Shown: positions 9,699 through 20,463 of the stretch, piece after piece
Position numbering within the stretch: the first letter of the stretch is position 1
How the letters are laid out: each line of letters begins with the position of its first letter
Origin: Nothopassalora personata
Taxonomy: Eukaryota > Ascomycota > Dothideomycetes > Mycosphaerellales > Mycosphaerellaceae
Direction of reading: 5' to 3'
Assembly (NCBI GenBank): GCA_033816765.1
Contig: CM066289.1
Coordinates: 1,674,001 to 1,738,000, forward strand
DNA length: 64,000 nt
Made by a program: the position numbers and the translations under genes
Notes under the pieces: generated by a model
Databases searched by the model: none
What the model was told of the DNA's origin: nothing
Seen by the model: the letters and a program-made list of their open reading frames with translations, nothing else

Positions 9699-10991
9699 TC
9701 ATTGACGACGAGTGTTCCATGTCTGATCTCTGTCGTACACCAGCTTTGTACGCCCGTCCATTGCTGCTTTCAATTTTCGCTTCGTTTGGTGGCATAGCTC
9801 TTCGGAGAAGAAGGCCACGCCTAACTCTTGAGAGGTATACCACGAAGCGCGATCCATGTTCCCACTGCCGAAGACAATCGTGCTGTCGTCTACGACCGTC
9901 AACTTCAGATGCGACTGTACTGGCTCGGTCATATGGTGGGATGCTCGTTGAGGCTCTTGCCTTGGTTCGTAGTATGAGATCTGAAGATGCCCAAGAGTAG
10001 CAAGGCCTGATTCTTCGTCCAAAGGCTGATGCAATAATCGCTCATGCTCTTTGATCAAGTGCTTCATGCATCTGTCGGTTGTCGTGCCTGCTGTAACCAG
10101 CTGCTCCAGAATCATGAGCCTTTCACTGGTAGTGATCTGAACATCCACACCTCGCTTCAGTGCATCCAGAATAGCGTCCAACACTGGCGGCGCAGTAACA
10201 TTCGGCGTCTGCAAGAAGATCTCCCTCTTCGCGCCAGCGAACAGCTGCAGCAAATGGACATTCAGCGGCGTCTTGGGCGGCGGCGCACACTGCTGCGTCG
10301 GCCATCTCCAATTCGGATTGCGATTATGCCACGAAGGCAAGAACTTGCACGCCACATCATTCATGCGTATGGCCCCATCCCCAACATCTTGCACGTCCAG
10401 CGCACCACTCCGAGGCCCCGACTGCGGTCGTGATAGATTCTCACCGGCATTAGCCCACTGCTCGCTCCAGAACCTCTCAAACTCTCCCACCACCGGCCCA
10501 CTAAGCTCAACGACCCCCTCAAACCAATCCTCCCAACTCACATTACAACTCGGCAAAAACACCCTCCTCCCATCCACAATCACAAACTTCGGATGCCAGA
10601 CACTGAAGGGCAGGAAGAAGATACTCTTGACCTCTAGATCCAGGCCTCCCAGATCTTCCCTTCTCGGCAGCCCCAGTCGCTTAGTGCATTCCGATGCGGA
10701 GTAAGTCCGCCCAGCGGGCGACGAGGTGTGCAGGAGCTTTTGCAAGAGCGAGCAAGAGGAGAAGCCGATTCGGACTTTGATCTTTTTGCCGTGGCATCGG
10801 AGGGCGTTGCTGCTGAGCTTTAGGAGTGTTTCGCTTAGAGCAGTGAGGGTGGCAGAGCGGGCCCAGAAGCAGGTTATGAGGATTACTGATTCCTGGGCGG
10901 ATTCTATGGCTGGGAGGATGGAGTTTCGGAAGATGCTTTCGCCTGTGCCGAAGGTGATGTTGTGGATGTGGGCTTTGGTTGGGCCCTGCAT
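9699..10991 (-). CDS. Phospholipase D-like protein with two HKD motifs
   Basis: 430 residues from the ATG at 10989-10991. The open frame extends upstream only to a non-ATG codon near 11111, so this methionine (MQGPTKAHIHNITFG) is the best start. There are two HxKx4D motifs. The first is HPKFVIVDGRR around residue 170. The second is HLKLTVVDDSTIVFGSGNMD in the last quarter, with the SGNxD follow-up typical of the superfamily. Between them is a block with FLQTPNVTAPPVLDAILDAL. The PLD superfamily includes phospholipases, cardiolipin synthases and nucleases; both active-site halves look intact. There is no signal peptide or membrane span. It lies tail to tail with the antiporter gene. The substrate is unknown. 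Confidence 0.8.
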   Translation of the reverse strand: MQGPTKAHIHNITFGTGESIFRNSILPAIESAQESVILITCFWARSATLTALSETLLKLSSNALRCHGKKIKVRIGFSSCSLLQKLLHTSSPAGRTYSASECTKRLGLPRREDLGGLDLEVKSIFFLPFSVWHPKFVIVDGRRVFLPSCNVSWEDWFEGVVELSGPVVGEFERFWSEQWANAGENLSRPQSGPRSGALDVQDVGDGAIRMNDVACKFLPSWHNRNPNWRWPTQQCAPPPKTPLNVHLLQLFAGAKREIFLQTPNVTAPPVLDAILDALKRGVDVQITTSERLMILEQLVTAGTTTDRCMKHLIKEHERLLHQPLDEESGLATLGHLQISYYEPRQEPQRASHHMTEPVQSHLKLTVVDDSTIVFGSGNMDRASWYTSQELGVAFFSEELCHQTKRKLKAAMDGRTKLVYDRDQTWNTRRQ

Positions 10992-11920
10992 TGAGTTGGG
11001 TCTTGGGGTGTCGTTTGTGGTGCTGAGGTGGTTGTGAGAGTTGGGAGTGGTACACGGAGGATGATGCCAACAAATGCTACTGGACGTAGTGAGAAAGAAT
11101 GATGCAGCCACGTTTCGGCAGAATCAGTACGTGTGTATCAACATATCAAGGCTTCGAGGCATTCGTGTACACGATTATCCTCTTCGAAAACTGTCTACAT
11201 CGGACGCAACAAAACGACTCGAAGATGACAGGAAGACGGAGATGCGAGAGAGGTCCTCGCGGGCATCCATCTTGGTAGCGTTCTTGCGCGTTGCTTCTTG
11301 AGTACAATCCCGTGACACGATCTTCCTGTTCTTGCTTCCTTGTCTCTTCTGTCTCTTCTTCCTCTTCTTGCGCCGCAACGACATATAGAATCTTGCCATC
11401 AAAGCGCGCACAATATGGAGGGTGACGCTGTTGCAAAAGACGTGCATGGTTCTGCCGAAGACAAGGCATGCAGCTAGAAGACGGTCGCATATGCAGCACG
11501 GCACCATGAAATCCGTCTATCGCCTAGGTGACGGAGGTCAATTATTCGATGCCGACCCCCCCCCCCCCAAGTTTACTGGGGGGTGTGCTTGACGTGCGCC
11601 CGTGAAGCGACTTCTAGAAGGCCGAAGGAGCCAAGTCCGCGTCTTCCAATTCAGCCGCATCCTCCAGCCCCAACGGCATCACGACATTGTATCAACCCTT
11701 GACGGAACACATACTGTAACTCGCGGCCTCAGGAGGCCGTTTCAGGGCTTACGACGGTGTCGGCTGTTGGCCTCTCGAAAGTCCTACGACCTTCTGTATG
11801 TGCGTTGCATGAGCTAGACCGACGATGGCAGGGCCTGTCAATGCCAATATATTACGCTGCGGCATTCCTACGGATCAGGATCGAAAACGATAGTTGTGGA
11901 TCGGACGGACTCGATGATGC
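10992..11920. other. Intergenic stretch with a C13 homopolymer
   Basis: No gene recognised. A run of 13 cytosines at 11556-11568 is followed at once by GTTTACT and a G6 run, giving a small inverted arrangement. The open frames here on both strands overlap one another and lack conserved content. The last ~300 bp may hold earlier parts of the ankyrin remnant that begins near 11921. Confidence 0.35.
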
Positions 11921-12400
11921 ATCGCTGCGGCTTACGGCCGCACCGAGACCGTGCAGCAGTCGCTGGTCCGTGGTGCCAACGTAGATTGCCACGACAAGGA
12001 TGGTCTTACACCCACTGCACCTCGATGGCAGTCTATGTTGTCCGCATATTAATTGGAAGTAAGGGCATGCAACCAGTTCTTCCCGACAATCGAGGTGCCA
12101 CGTGGCTCCACGTTGCAGCTGCATAGAAACTGCCGCGTGTGCGCGGACATTGTCCGGCTCTTACTTAGCAGCGGCTCGGTCAAGCCAGACTCCGCGGACA
12201 GGGTCTTGCTTCTCCGAGCTTGCCGCAGGGCTCGCCACCCAACAGGTCGAGCTACTGCATAGAGGGACTGCCCATTCTGGACACGTGGAGGTCGTCCGTC
12301 ATCAGCTACTGTACATCGACAGCCTGGGCTTGAATGTCAAGGAGGATGACGGAGACACGGCTCTCCGCACACAGCAGCAGAGCATGGTCAACTGTCAGTA
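11921..12400 (+). pseudogene. Decayed ankyrin-repeat gene
   Basis: Ankyrin-repeat signatures appear in succession in three different frames. Around 11921-12040 the peptide AAAYGRTETVQQSLVRGANV is followed by a DCHDKDGLTPT turn. At 12088-12125 there is GATWLHVAAA, then a stop. From about 12137 there is ADIVRLLLSSGSVKPDSAD. Near 12276-12360 there is SGHVEVVRHQLLY and then LNVKEDDGDTAL. These are helix and loop parts of separate ankyrin repeats broken by frameshifts and stops, so no functional protein can be made. It faces the ABC transporter remnant, whose end is 4 bp away. The parent gene type (for example a NACHT-ankyrin protein) cannot be told from what is left. Confidence 0.7.
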
Positions 12401-12403
12401 CTG

Positions 12404-13985
12404 TTAAGTGGATGAAGCTACCGCCTCATACATGGCTTTGAATCTTGTGCCCGCCGTGTTGAGCAGCTCTCGCGGCTTAGCTACTTAACATACACGGTCA
12501 TGATCAAGTATTACAACCTTGTCAAAATCTAGCACAGCGTCAAGCCTGTGCGCTATTGCCAGTGCCGTACAATCGGCAAGTCCTTCATTGAGAACTCTTC
12601 GCATCAGGTCCTCTGTTGCGCTGTCGACACTGCAGAGGCACGTTAGCACGTACTCATAAGTTTGTCAAAGAAGAGTCTTACCTGCTTGTGATCTTATCCA
12701 AGGGCACTAAAATTTCCAGGCCTAAGCAAGCCTTGTTCCAGAAGCAAAAGCTGCCTCTGGCTGTGGGACAGGAACTCTCGTCTGGTTCCGCCTCAAGTCC
12801 ACCAACGGTCAAGAGCGAGTCCCATAGGCCTACATAGGCCTAGCTTGTTCAAGATAGAGACGATACGCTCGTCGTCGGCTACTTGCAAAGGATCAATATT
12901 GTCCCTTAGGGTAATGGGGAGGAAGCAGGCTCCTTGTGGTACGGCATTTAAGCGTTTGCGCAGCTCTCCTCTGGGCACGCGGCAAACCCTTCGATGGCGA
13001 TGTACCTTGAACGACCTCTAGCATGTGTGTGATGGTCAGCACCAGCGAGGACTTCCCGCTTCCTGCCCGACCGTGAATAGCGACCTTTTCGCCTGGCTGA
13101 ATCTGCAGATCGATGTCCTGAGGACAGGCTCGGAGGTGACCTCGTAGCCAACGCAGACGTGTAAAAAAGTGATCTTGCCCTTGGCCGGCCAATCTTTGGG
13201 CAGCTCACCGTCTTCGTGCGGAAGGTCCTCGCAGACAGTGTTAAAGACGTAAGCTCGAACGCGGTTGACAGCTCCTATAGCTGTTTGCAACAGCGTCCAC
13301 GCCGCTACCAGCAATTGCAACGTCATACTGAATTTCACAACGTGGTATAATGCGGTACCCGAGAAGGCACTGGTTCCGCCGCGGAGATTTTTCGCGAATA
13401 CCACCAACAATATGGCGACTCCGGCGACAAACATGCCCAGTACGAGCGTCACTCTGATTACACCAGAGCAGCTAGTATGGCTTTCGTGGGTGGTTCAGGA
13501 TATCGACATTGCGCTCCGAGTAAGCGTCTGCCAACCATAACCACGCATGCACGCCACGCCATCGTGAGTCTCCAGGAACTGCGAGAACCGCGGAGCTTTG
13601 GCTTCAATGTCCAGCAGACGAAGTTGCCTGGAAGTGCGAAGATTTTAGATCTGTATAAAGTATACCAGCAGGACGCACACAGGGATCGTTGCTGCACCGT
13701 AGCCCGACCCAATTAAGACCAGTATTGCTGCTGCAATGGCTGGGAGTATATGAAACACGGTCTGATCAAAAGCCTGCGGGAGATCGTTGTCAATCAGTTG
13801 TAGATCTCGGCTGAATCTATTGGTAGTCGTGCCAGAGCCTGTCAACGTTAGAAACGAGAGCGATGCTTTCACTATCGTACTGAGCAATGGCTTATTGAAC
13901 GTTGCGGACGTCTTCGGCACAACGTAGAGCTTGAATAGAAGATCTTGAAGACACACTTCCCACTTACCTTAGTGTAAGCTCAGCC
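12404..13985 (-). pseudogene. Decayed C-terminal half of an ABCC-type (MRP-like) ABC transporter
   Basis: Reading the minus strand from right to left gives, in shifting frames, the second membrane domain (FNKPLLSTIVKASLSFLTLTGSGTTTNRFSRDLQLID as separate pieces), the linker (EDLPHEDGELPKDWPAKGKI), Walker A (GRAGSGKSS near 13060), the Q-loop region (FLPITLRDNIDP near 12895) and the end of the nucleotide-binding domain (VDSATEDLM, then AIAHRLDAVLDFDKVVIL). A recognisable intron (GTAAGA start, GCTAAC branch, CAG end) precedes VDSATEDLM. The signature and Walker B region reads SHSQRQL and then a stop, and another stop (TAA) follows the H-loop. The N-terminal half is absent. It is therefore both truncated and broken. 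Confidence 0.8.
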
Positions 13986-14357
13986 TCGCTGCAGGAATTG
14001 GCTCTAGCTTCGCCTAGCGCACGCGCTAGGCTCGCTTCACTATAGGTTGTCATGCAATCAGGCTTCAGTCCAACAAGCCTGAGGCATCTCCCGCCAAGAA
14101 ACAGGGGACTTCACCTACAGCCTTTGTATTTGTAGTAACCTTTAATCTTAGATAGACATATATAACACACTACTTACTTTTGAAACACCTAATATATGAG
14201 CCCAAATCAAGTAATACCAATCAACCTGCCATAACGCGATAATATAGGGCCATTATAGAGTAAGATATTAGGTGTCAAAGTTATGGTAAGAAACGACGCG
14301 TTGTGCACGACACGCGACTACCTCTATCGTATAATGCCAGCAAAGATCCCCGGGCCA
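13986..14357. other. Intergenic, A/T-rich, with a 9-bp perfect hairpin
   Basis: A perfect inverted repeat (arms GCCTAGCGC / GCGCTAGGC, 2-nt loop) lies at 14012-14031, within a C/T-rich patch. From 14130 on the DNA is A/T-rich with many TA steps, the composition left by RIP in other fungi. No coding content or matching distal repeat was found, so I do not call a transposon. Confidence 0.4.
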
Positions 14358-15662
14358 TCATATCATAGACGCCGTTTTTGGATTTGACCAAGTCGTGATC
14401 TCCGTAGTCTTGTGGATCGCGGCAGGTCGATTGAACGTGTCCTGACTGTGGCTCCGATTCAATGAATGCTCAATGTCTTCCCAGCTACTATCGTCGCCCA
14501 GATCTCGTCCAGCCGTCACTCCGACTGTATATCGATGGCCTCGTGTCGAGTCCACATGCTCGCTGTAGACGTCCGCATCTACGACGGTCTTCTTCGTAGA
14601 TGGAAACGCCTTGGTGGCGCGACTTCCCTTGCAATTGTCTTCCCAATCGTTGAGCTGGACATCGCTAGGCCTACTTGCGTCTGGTGGGTCGGGATTTGTG
14701 CGGCTTTTGGATGCCTTGCTGGCAGAGGATAGATAGGACCTAGTTTTGTCCAGGATGCGAGCGAACAAAGGTCGTAATGCGGACAAAGAAGCTGCTAGAA
14801 TGCCAACGCACAGCTCGGTCATGTTCCAGACATTGAAATCGTCATGGTACAGTGGATCTGATTCGAAAAAGTAGCGGTATTGTCTGACAGCCTTGGCTAT
14901 GCCGGCAGCGCATGCAAAATAGCCCAGGCTCAGAACGCAGGCTAGAGAGACTTTGGTTCGCTTGTTGACCTGCAGCTTGATGATGGTCGGGATCGGTATT
15001 GTGGCGAACAAAAAGTCCGTTACACAATTGACAGTGCTGTTGTAGAGTCCAACAGCAGTGTACGTCTTGGTCGAGAAGCATTTCGTTCCAGGACGGGCGC
15101 GGAGGGCAAGGTCCCACGAAGCTGATATGGGGACACAGGCGAAGATCAAAGTTCCAAGGCATGACACACAGAAACATGTGAGGAACACTAGCCGATCGAT
15201 CAGCTGGTTGTTGCACCTCGAAAGCGGTCGAGACTCACCTATTGTGCCCCATAGAAATCTCTTATATCGCTTTCGCGCCGGTGCTAATCTTGTCAAGAAC
15301 AGCGCAATCGATATTTTGACCAGGACCACTCCAACCATGACCCATATAGAATGGTAATATTGCCACTTCATATACGTCTCGTACTCGGGTATTGCTAAGC
15401 ACCCTAGGTGCCGGCCCAAGCCGTGTTGGGCCTCGCCCCAGAAGCAGATAAAGGTTGCTATGGCCATGAGTAATGCTGCCGTCATGACATAGTCGTCGGC
15501 GCCGACTTGTTTTATCATCAACGACCTTACGGCGATTCGCAGTCCTGTTATGATGATTGCTAGAACCGCCATGCTGCCTGTGGTTACAAGGATAAATTTT
15601 TTTTCGCTTTCCTGGCAGTACGCGCTGTCCGGCGACAGCGACCCGACCTCCTGTTGTGGCAT
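14358..15662 (-). CDS. Fungal rhodopsin-domain (Pth11/SAT4-like) seven-helix membrane protein, two exons
   Basis: Exons 15239-15662 and 14358-15187 on the minus strand give 417 residues. The intron (15188-15238, 51 nt) begins GTGAGT and ends CTAG. It is a multiple of three without a stop, so an unspliced frame also stays open, but the spliced protein joins TI directly to VFLTCFCVS, as expected for helix 4. The start (ATG at 15660-15662, MPQQEVGSLSP) precedes a cysteine-bearing extracellular N-terminus and seven hydrophobic helices. Family marks are GADDY after helix 2, WQYYHSIWVMVGVVLVKISIAL, and a conserved NCVTDFLFATIPIPTI. The tail of ~110 residues is hydrophilic and Ser-rich. Family members include sensory GPCR-like proteins such as Pth11; the ligand is unknown. 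Confidence 0.8.
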   Translation of the reverse strand: MPQQEVGSLSPDSAYCQESEKKFILVTTGSMAVLAIIITGLRIAVRSLMIKQVGADDYVMTAALLMAIATFICFWGEAQHGLGRHLGCLAIPEYETYMKWQYYHSIWVMVGVVLVKISIALFLTRLAPARKRYKRFLWGTIGESRPLSRCNNQLIDRLVFLTCFCVSCLGTLIFACVPISASWDLALRARPGTKCFSTKTYTAVGLYNSTVNCVTDFLFATIPIPTIIKLQVNKRTKVSLACVLSLGYFACAAGIAKAVRQYRYFFESDPLYHDDFNVWNMTELCVGILAASLSALRPLFARILDKTRSYLSSASKASKSRTNPDPPDASRPSDVQLNDWEDNCKGSRATKAFPSTKKTVVDADVYSEHVDSTRGHRYTVGVTAGRDLGDDSSWEDIEHSLNRSHSQDTFNRPAAIHKTTEITTWSNPKTASMI

Positions 15663-17816
15663 CTTGACGCTGGTGTCCCGGAGAGGCGATGTAGCAGTGA
15701 TGTGGAACGAGCTCAATGCCCACTGGCATAGCAGACGCGAAGATATGAAGGGAGTGCGGTCGCTGTCCGCGAATCGCGCAGACACTTTCGCAGTCCTGCT
15801 ACTTTGAATAGAGCAGTTGAGCTTAGAAGTCGCTTGCAATCCAGCTGTCCTTGCTCTCAGACATTGAGCGTATCCGCCAAATCCTTCCAACGATGCCGAC
15901 AAATCGACTCGAAAGCAGTGCCTCTCAGCCAGTGACAGGTGAAGGTTGAGCAGATAGTTATATGCATTGGCAGAAGCCAACAAGTGGATACCGCCAAGAC
16001 CATGAAAATACGCGCGCATGCTCAGATATACTGTGGTTGGCAACCTGTTACAAACTCTTCGGCAACAAACCCCGAACACCCCTAGTTGTCAAGGTTGGGC
16101 CGCTCATCCATGGTCCAAAGTCTCAGGAGCCTTCAAGGGTAGGTGCAGACTAAAGTGGCGGATTATACCGGGATCTACGCACGACAGTGAACGCTATAGT
16201 GCTATTTGGACTTCGAAATAAGTATTGCTGTGTTCGCCGTGGCCTGTTCTGTCGACTGTGATGATTATAGGGTATGTTGTCACCAGAAATGTTCTAAGAA
16301 TCGAGCTCCAAATAGAAGGGTATTGAACACGGCCGCCACTTTGATCTGCGCCAGCTCTTGCTCTATAACCCAGCTGGCCGATATACCCCCAGCTGCCCAC
16401 CAAGTCCTAGTCGAATTGAATTAGAGAGGTTCGAAGTTAAGCACTTTGGAGAGTAACAACTCCGCCCCGGCCCGCAGGCCGCTCGTGTACTCGCGCGCAT
16501 CGAGGCTAAACCCTCTGCGCTCGAACGCCGCTCCTGGCTAAGAAACATAGGCGCCTGGGGAAATGCGGCTGACTAGGGGCTTCGGAAGTATCAAGGTCTT
16601 AGGGCGAGCAGGGGAGTCAGGTCACGGCGGCGGATTCGATCCGAGGACCGCAGCGGTCTTCATACGAGTATATAAGATGGTCAGCAGTTGCGGCATCGTT
16701 CGCGCCCAACGACACTACTGCCAAGATCAAGTTACAACTCGGTCATGACTGGTTGCCACGATTTCGACGACGCCTCCAGGGCTGGCAGCTGAACGAAGCG
16801 GTAGTATCACCACTCGTAACTTCAGAGCGCGGTGAAGTGCGCAAGTGTGTTTTTCTGGACGGGGCCACTGCTGAACGAGAAGCACTTGGCAGCGTTTTCG
16901 TGTAGTTTTTGGTGTTCGAAAAGGCGCGGAGCAGCGACATTATTTTACATTCGTATCGTCACACGGTTACCCAGCGAGAGCGTTTGCACTACCAGGCATC
17001 GCCATATGCAACGAGGAATGGCCTTGGCTATTCATGACTGCTCTGTCAGTGCATATCGGAGAGACTTACTGATTCGTGATGTTTTGCTGGAGGAATGCGG
17101 CCGATGTTGATGATTAAGATGGAGGTGAGGTCGAGCCGGAAGCGAGCAACTCGCGTTGGTGGGAGAGGCGACAAGGCTACATGCACTTTCATGCTTGGCC
17201 ACCTTCGCTCTTCGCACATAATTACCCATGGCTCATATTTACCGTGATTTACAACCTTAGGCAAAATCATTTGATGGAATTCGACCAAGATCAAGGCAGG
17301 CTCAATTGTATTGCACCCCGCAGGGCACGAATGGGCATCATGATCATCACTGAGTTGCGGCGAAATCTGAGGAACGATTGCCTCTTTGAAGCCGACTGTC
17401 AATGCCGTACTACAGCCTCGGACGGAAACATAGGTACCGAGCATTCCGGAGTGGTGTGCAGCCAGCAATTGGCGCTAGTAGTATGGTCTCACGTCCGGTC
17501 GTTACCTACCAATCCCACTCCTCCGATTTGTTGCCTTGGCTCCAATATTGATTGCCAACTACAGTCTAATGTTGTGCGATTCTGCAACTCCAAGGACTTG
17601 AAACCCAGTCGGTAGTAGGTTACAGACTTGATTAGTTCTATGCTTGGTCGGACCAGCGTTGCGGTGTAGGTAACGATCGGGCGTGGAAAGAGAGTATGTC
17701 AGTATTCCACTACATAAATTGTGCTCCGCATGTTGCATTCAGCTTCTTTCTACAGTCTACTTTCCTAGATCCATCCGCACACGTGGCCGATCTTCGCGTT
17801 GCACACACTGCACGAG
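15663..17816. other. Long intergenic region with no gene recognised
   Basis: About 2.1 kb between the rhodopsin-domain gene and the tyrosinase. The longest frames (92 and 111 codons plus strand, 140 codons minus strand at 17046-17468) have erratic composition and no motif I recognise. The minus-strand extension of the rhodopsin frame up to 16079 looks like leader sequence. The right end should carry the tyrosinase promoter. Confidence 0.35.
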
Positions 17817-19029
17817 ATGCTGTTCACAGTACTGTCTTTGACGGCTCTATTGAGCAGCGCATTAGCCTTCACGCCAGCCAATACATCAGGGACAGATGCT
17901 CTTCTAGCAGAAGCACAGCGCAACCTTCAAGATTTCTACGCGCACCAGCAGGGCAACATATCAGGACAATCGAATTGCAGTCTGAGCACAGCCAAGGTCC
18001 GGAGAGAATGGTCGACATTCAAGCCAGATGAGAAGCGATCACTTCTGGATGCGGTACTTTGCTTGCAGCGCCTGCCCGCGATAAGCGGTGACATCGCACC
18101 CGGCGCAAAGAGTCGGTTTGACGACTTCATTGCAACACATATCAATCAGACTCGGCATATTCACTCGACTGTACGTTGGATGAGCTCGCTCCTCCCTGAC
18201 AGGTTGCTGACAAGAACAGGGGAATTTCTTGTCATGGCACCGGTACTTCACATGGCAGTACGAACAGGCCCTTCGTAACGAATGTGGCTACCAAGGTGTT
18301 CTGCCGTACATCAAGGAGCCAAGATACGCTCTAGATGTTCTTAACGCGCCAATCTTCGACGGCAGCGACCTATCTATTGGCGGCAACGGTGTGCGGGACG
18401 CATCATATAACGGAACGAACATACCGAGCGACACGGCACCACATACTTATCTCCCTGCCGGCTCAGGCGGTGGCTGCATCACTTCTGGACCATTCAAAAA
18501 TATGTCAGTCAACCTAGGCCCATACTATGCAGCAATGAAGGACGTGCCCAAAAATCCGAGATCGGATGGACTGGGCTACAATCCTCGTTGCTTAAGAAGA
18601 GACATTTCTCAATATGCTGCTGAGAGGTGGTCCACAGACCAGAATGTCACCGATTTGCTGCACGAGCCTGATATTGGCAGCTTCCAGACCACGCTCCAAG
18701 GCAATACCTCCCACGGCGTCCTTGGTGTACACATAAGTGGCCATTTCTTCGTCGGCGGAGATCCAGGTGGAGATCAGTACGTAAGTCCAGGCGACCCTTG
18801 GTTCTACTTCCACCATGTGTACGTAGACTTTCTATGGTACATCTGGCAATATCAGGATCCTCAAAATCGAATCAACGTGATAGCTGGGACGATCACGGAG
18901 GAGAACTCACCACCGAGCAGAAATGCGACTCTGGACGATTTGATAGATTTAGGGGTCAATGCGCCTGCTATTCCGATCCGTGACGCTGTGAGCACTTTGC
19001 AGGGGAAATTTTGCTACATCTATGAATGA
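17817..19029 (+). CDS. Secreted tyrosinase / catechol oxidase-like copper enzyme, two exons
   Basis: Exons 17817-18170 and 18220-19029 join in frame to 387 residues. The intron (49 nt) starts GTACGT, has a GCTGAC branch site and ends ACAG. A signal peptide (MLFTVLSLTALLSSALAF) opens the protein, followed by N-glycosylation sequons. The CuA site is HINQTRHIHST plus GNFLSWHRYFTWQYE across the splice junction; CuB is HISGHFFVGG with WFYFHHVYVDFLWY. Signature segments such as GSGGGCITSGPF and GLGYNPRCLRRD are intact. The usual PYW-x-W after ECGYQGVL is replaced by PYIKEP. The family oxidises mono- or diphenols with a dicopper site; secreted forms act on environmental or wall phenolics, or in pigment pathways. 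No pathway neighbours are seen. Confidence 0.88.
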
Positions 19030-19539
19030 TATCCGCAGGGATTGCGTGACCAGTGCTTGCCACCGGTGCAGTCTCGAAAGGGTGTAGTCTCGAAAAGCGT
19101 TGCAGCCGTCATAGCATATGCGTCGACTAGCGAGGGGGGCTGGACCATATTGATATTTATGATTTGTAGGGGGGCTGGACCATATTAATGTTTATGATTT
19201 GTAGAGTAGCTACACGATCATAACGACGCTCTTTGTGATTATATCCCTCTCTTTTGCCTCTACGCGTGTTGTCGCGGTTACATAGCCCTCTAGACACCTT
19301 ATTGCCGCTATGCCGTATGGGCCGGACCGTCTACCTCGCTTCGCACGTTTACAGGGCATCTACGATACTCTGACGCTTCCATTGTCCATATATGTCTATG
19401 CTCACATGGGCGAAATTGACTTCATCTGCCGAACAAAGCCGTCTTCGCGTTGGGCGGCAAGCTCCTTCAAAGGCTATGGGTAGCCGCGCGGCGCGCTCCG
19501 GCAACGTGGTCGCGCGTGATACTACAATTAGATACACCC
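19030..19539. other. Intergenic between tyrosinase and the retrotransposon block
   Basis: Apart from the 35-bp tandem repeat at 19134-19203 I see no gene. The rest up to the first LTR has no recognisable coding or RNA signal. Confidence 0.4.
19134..19203. repeat. Two tandem copies of a 35-bp unit
   Basis: Units 19134-19168 and 19169-19203 both start GGGGGGCTGGACCATATT and differ at only two positions, both G/A differences at TG/TA steps. No further copies follow. It may be a minisatellite or the footprint of a small duplication downstream of the tyrosinase gene. Confidence 0.7.
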
Positions 19540-19798
19540 TGTGAAACTAGTGGAGATGGAAGTTTGGAACTAGGGTATTAAGTCTGGAAATCAGGGTATG
19601 AAAAACCATGTTTATTACAAGTAGTGGCACCCTTAAGGTGCTTATATAAGTCTTCTTTTGATAAGAGGCCCTCAATCCCTGTAATTCAGGTGCCTAATCT
19701 CATTTCCTAAGAACAAGTAATTACCACACTCAATCAGGTTATGTCACCCTCAAAACCTGCTACCTATGCATCATCCTAGCGCTTTACACACCCCCTCA
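19540..19798 (-). repeat. 3' LTR of copia A
   Basis: 259 bp, ending (in element orientation) ...TTTCACA. It differs from the other LTR at 15 positions, of which 14 are C/T or G/A differences at CA/TA or TG/TA steps. Confidence 0.88.
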
Positions 19799-20027
19799 CT
19801 CTACATAGGAACTAAGTAGAGTGATCTTAGCGCTAAGGACCTTTATATCCTTTATGACCTTGTTTATGTTATCCTCAACTTCATAGATAAGGTCTTCGAT
19901 AACTCCCTCCTAACTAGTAAGAGTACCCTTCATCTTCTTTTTCGGGTTTTCCTCTTCATTAGGTGTAGTTAGTAGAGGTAGCGCGTTCTTAGGCTCGACT
20001 AGACCTAAATCAAGTGGTGTAGGTGTC

Positions 20028-20112
20028 TGTTATTGTCTCGTTCCAGGGCTAGTCTCAAAAGAGAGATAAGTCAAGTCACGTGGCGGTATCATTCTTTGGA
20101 GAGGCTGAAGCA
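20028..20112 (-). repeat. Remnant of the 3' LTR of gypsy C
   Basis: 85 bp matching 31068-31152 of the complete LTR with one difference, cut off by copia E. Confidence 0.85.
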
Positions 20113-20250
20113 ACTTGATGCTGGCTGGCTGTGTCCCAGCAGTTCTTTGGATGCCAAGCCACTAGCGCGCTTTCTTGCACTTTCTTATAGCTAGCTGTTC
20201 TTCGCATTCTCGTAGATCCTTCTCAATACATCAATCTACTCACATTATCT
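20113..20250 (+). repeat. 5' LTR of copia E
   Basis: 138 bp, by eye identical to the right LTR. It shares the first ~12 and last ~40 bp with the LTR of copia D but not the middle. Confidence 0.88.
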
Positions 20251-20289
20251 GGTTATGACGCCCTCGCGCTTATCAACTGCGCGCATACC
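20251..20289 (+). other. Primer-binding site of copia E, complementary to the 5' half of a Met-type tRNA
   Basis: Begins GGTTATGACGCCC directly after the LTR. Its complement reads like the 5' half of an initiator-Met tRNA: a D-arm (GCGCAGTTGATAAGCGC) and then an anticodon arm ending CATAACC. Drosophila copia is primed by such a half tRNA. The fit seems to go well beyond the usual 10-18 nt. Confidence 0.5.
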
Positions 20290-20463
20290 TCCGAAAGACA
20301 CTTGATAGTGTGTATGTGATCCTGCTGATCGCGTGTATGTCGACAACGCCTGGTTGGTGATTGCGACAAAACGCGACTGCAGCAAATAGCAAACGACAAA
20401 GTCGCGACCCAGTGGGCAACGCGGCAAGTATCGCAGTGACACCTAGTTGGTGCTCTGCAGTGT

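Noticed and set aside
14012..14031. Hairpin as the end of a DNA transposon or MITE
   Set aside because: No second copy, no partner terminal repeat and no duplication found.
16420..16470. A phrase resembling 5S rRNA (CGAAGTTAAGCAC)
   Set aside because: Only about a dozen bases fit; the flanking helices and internal promoter boxes of fungal 5S are absent.
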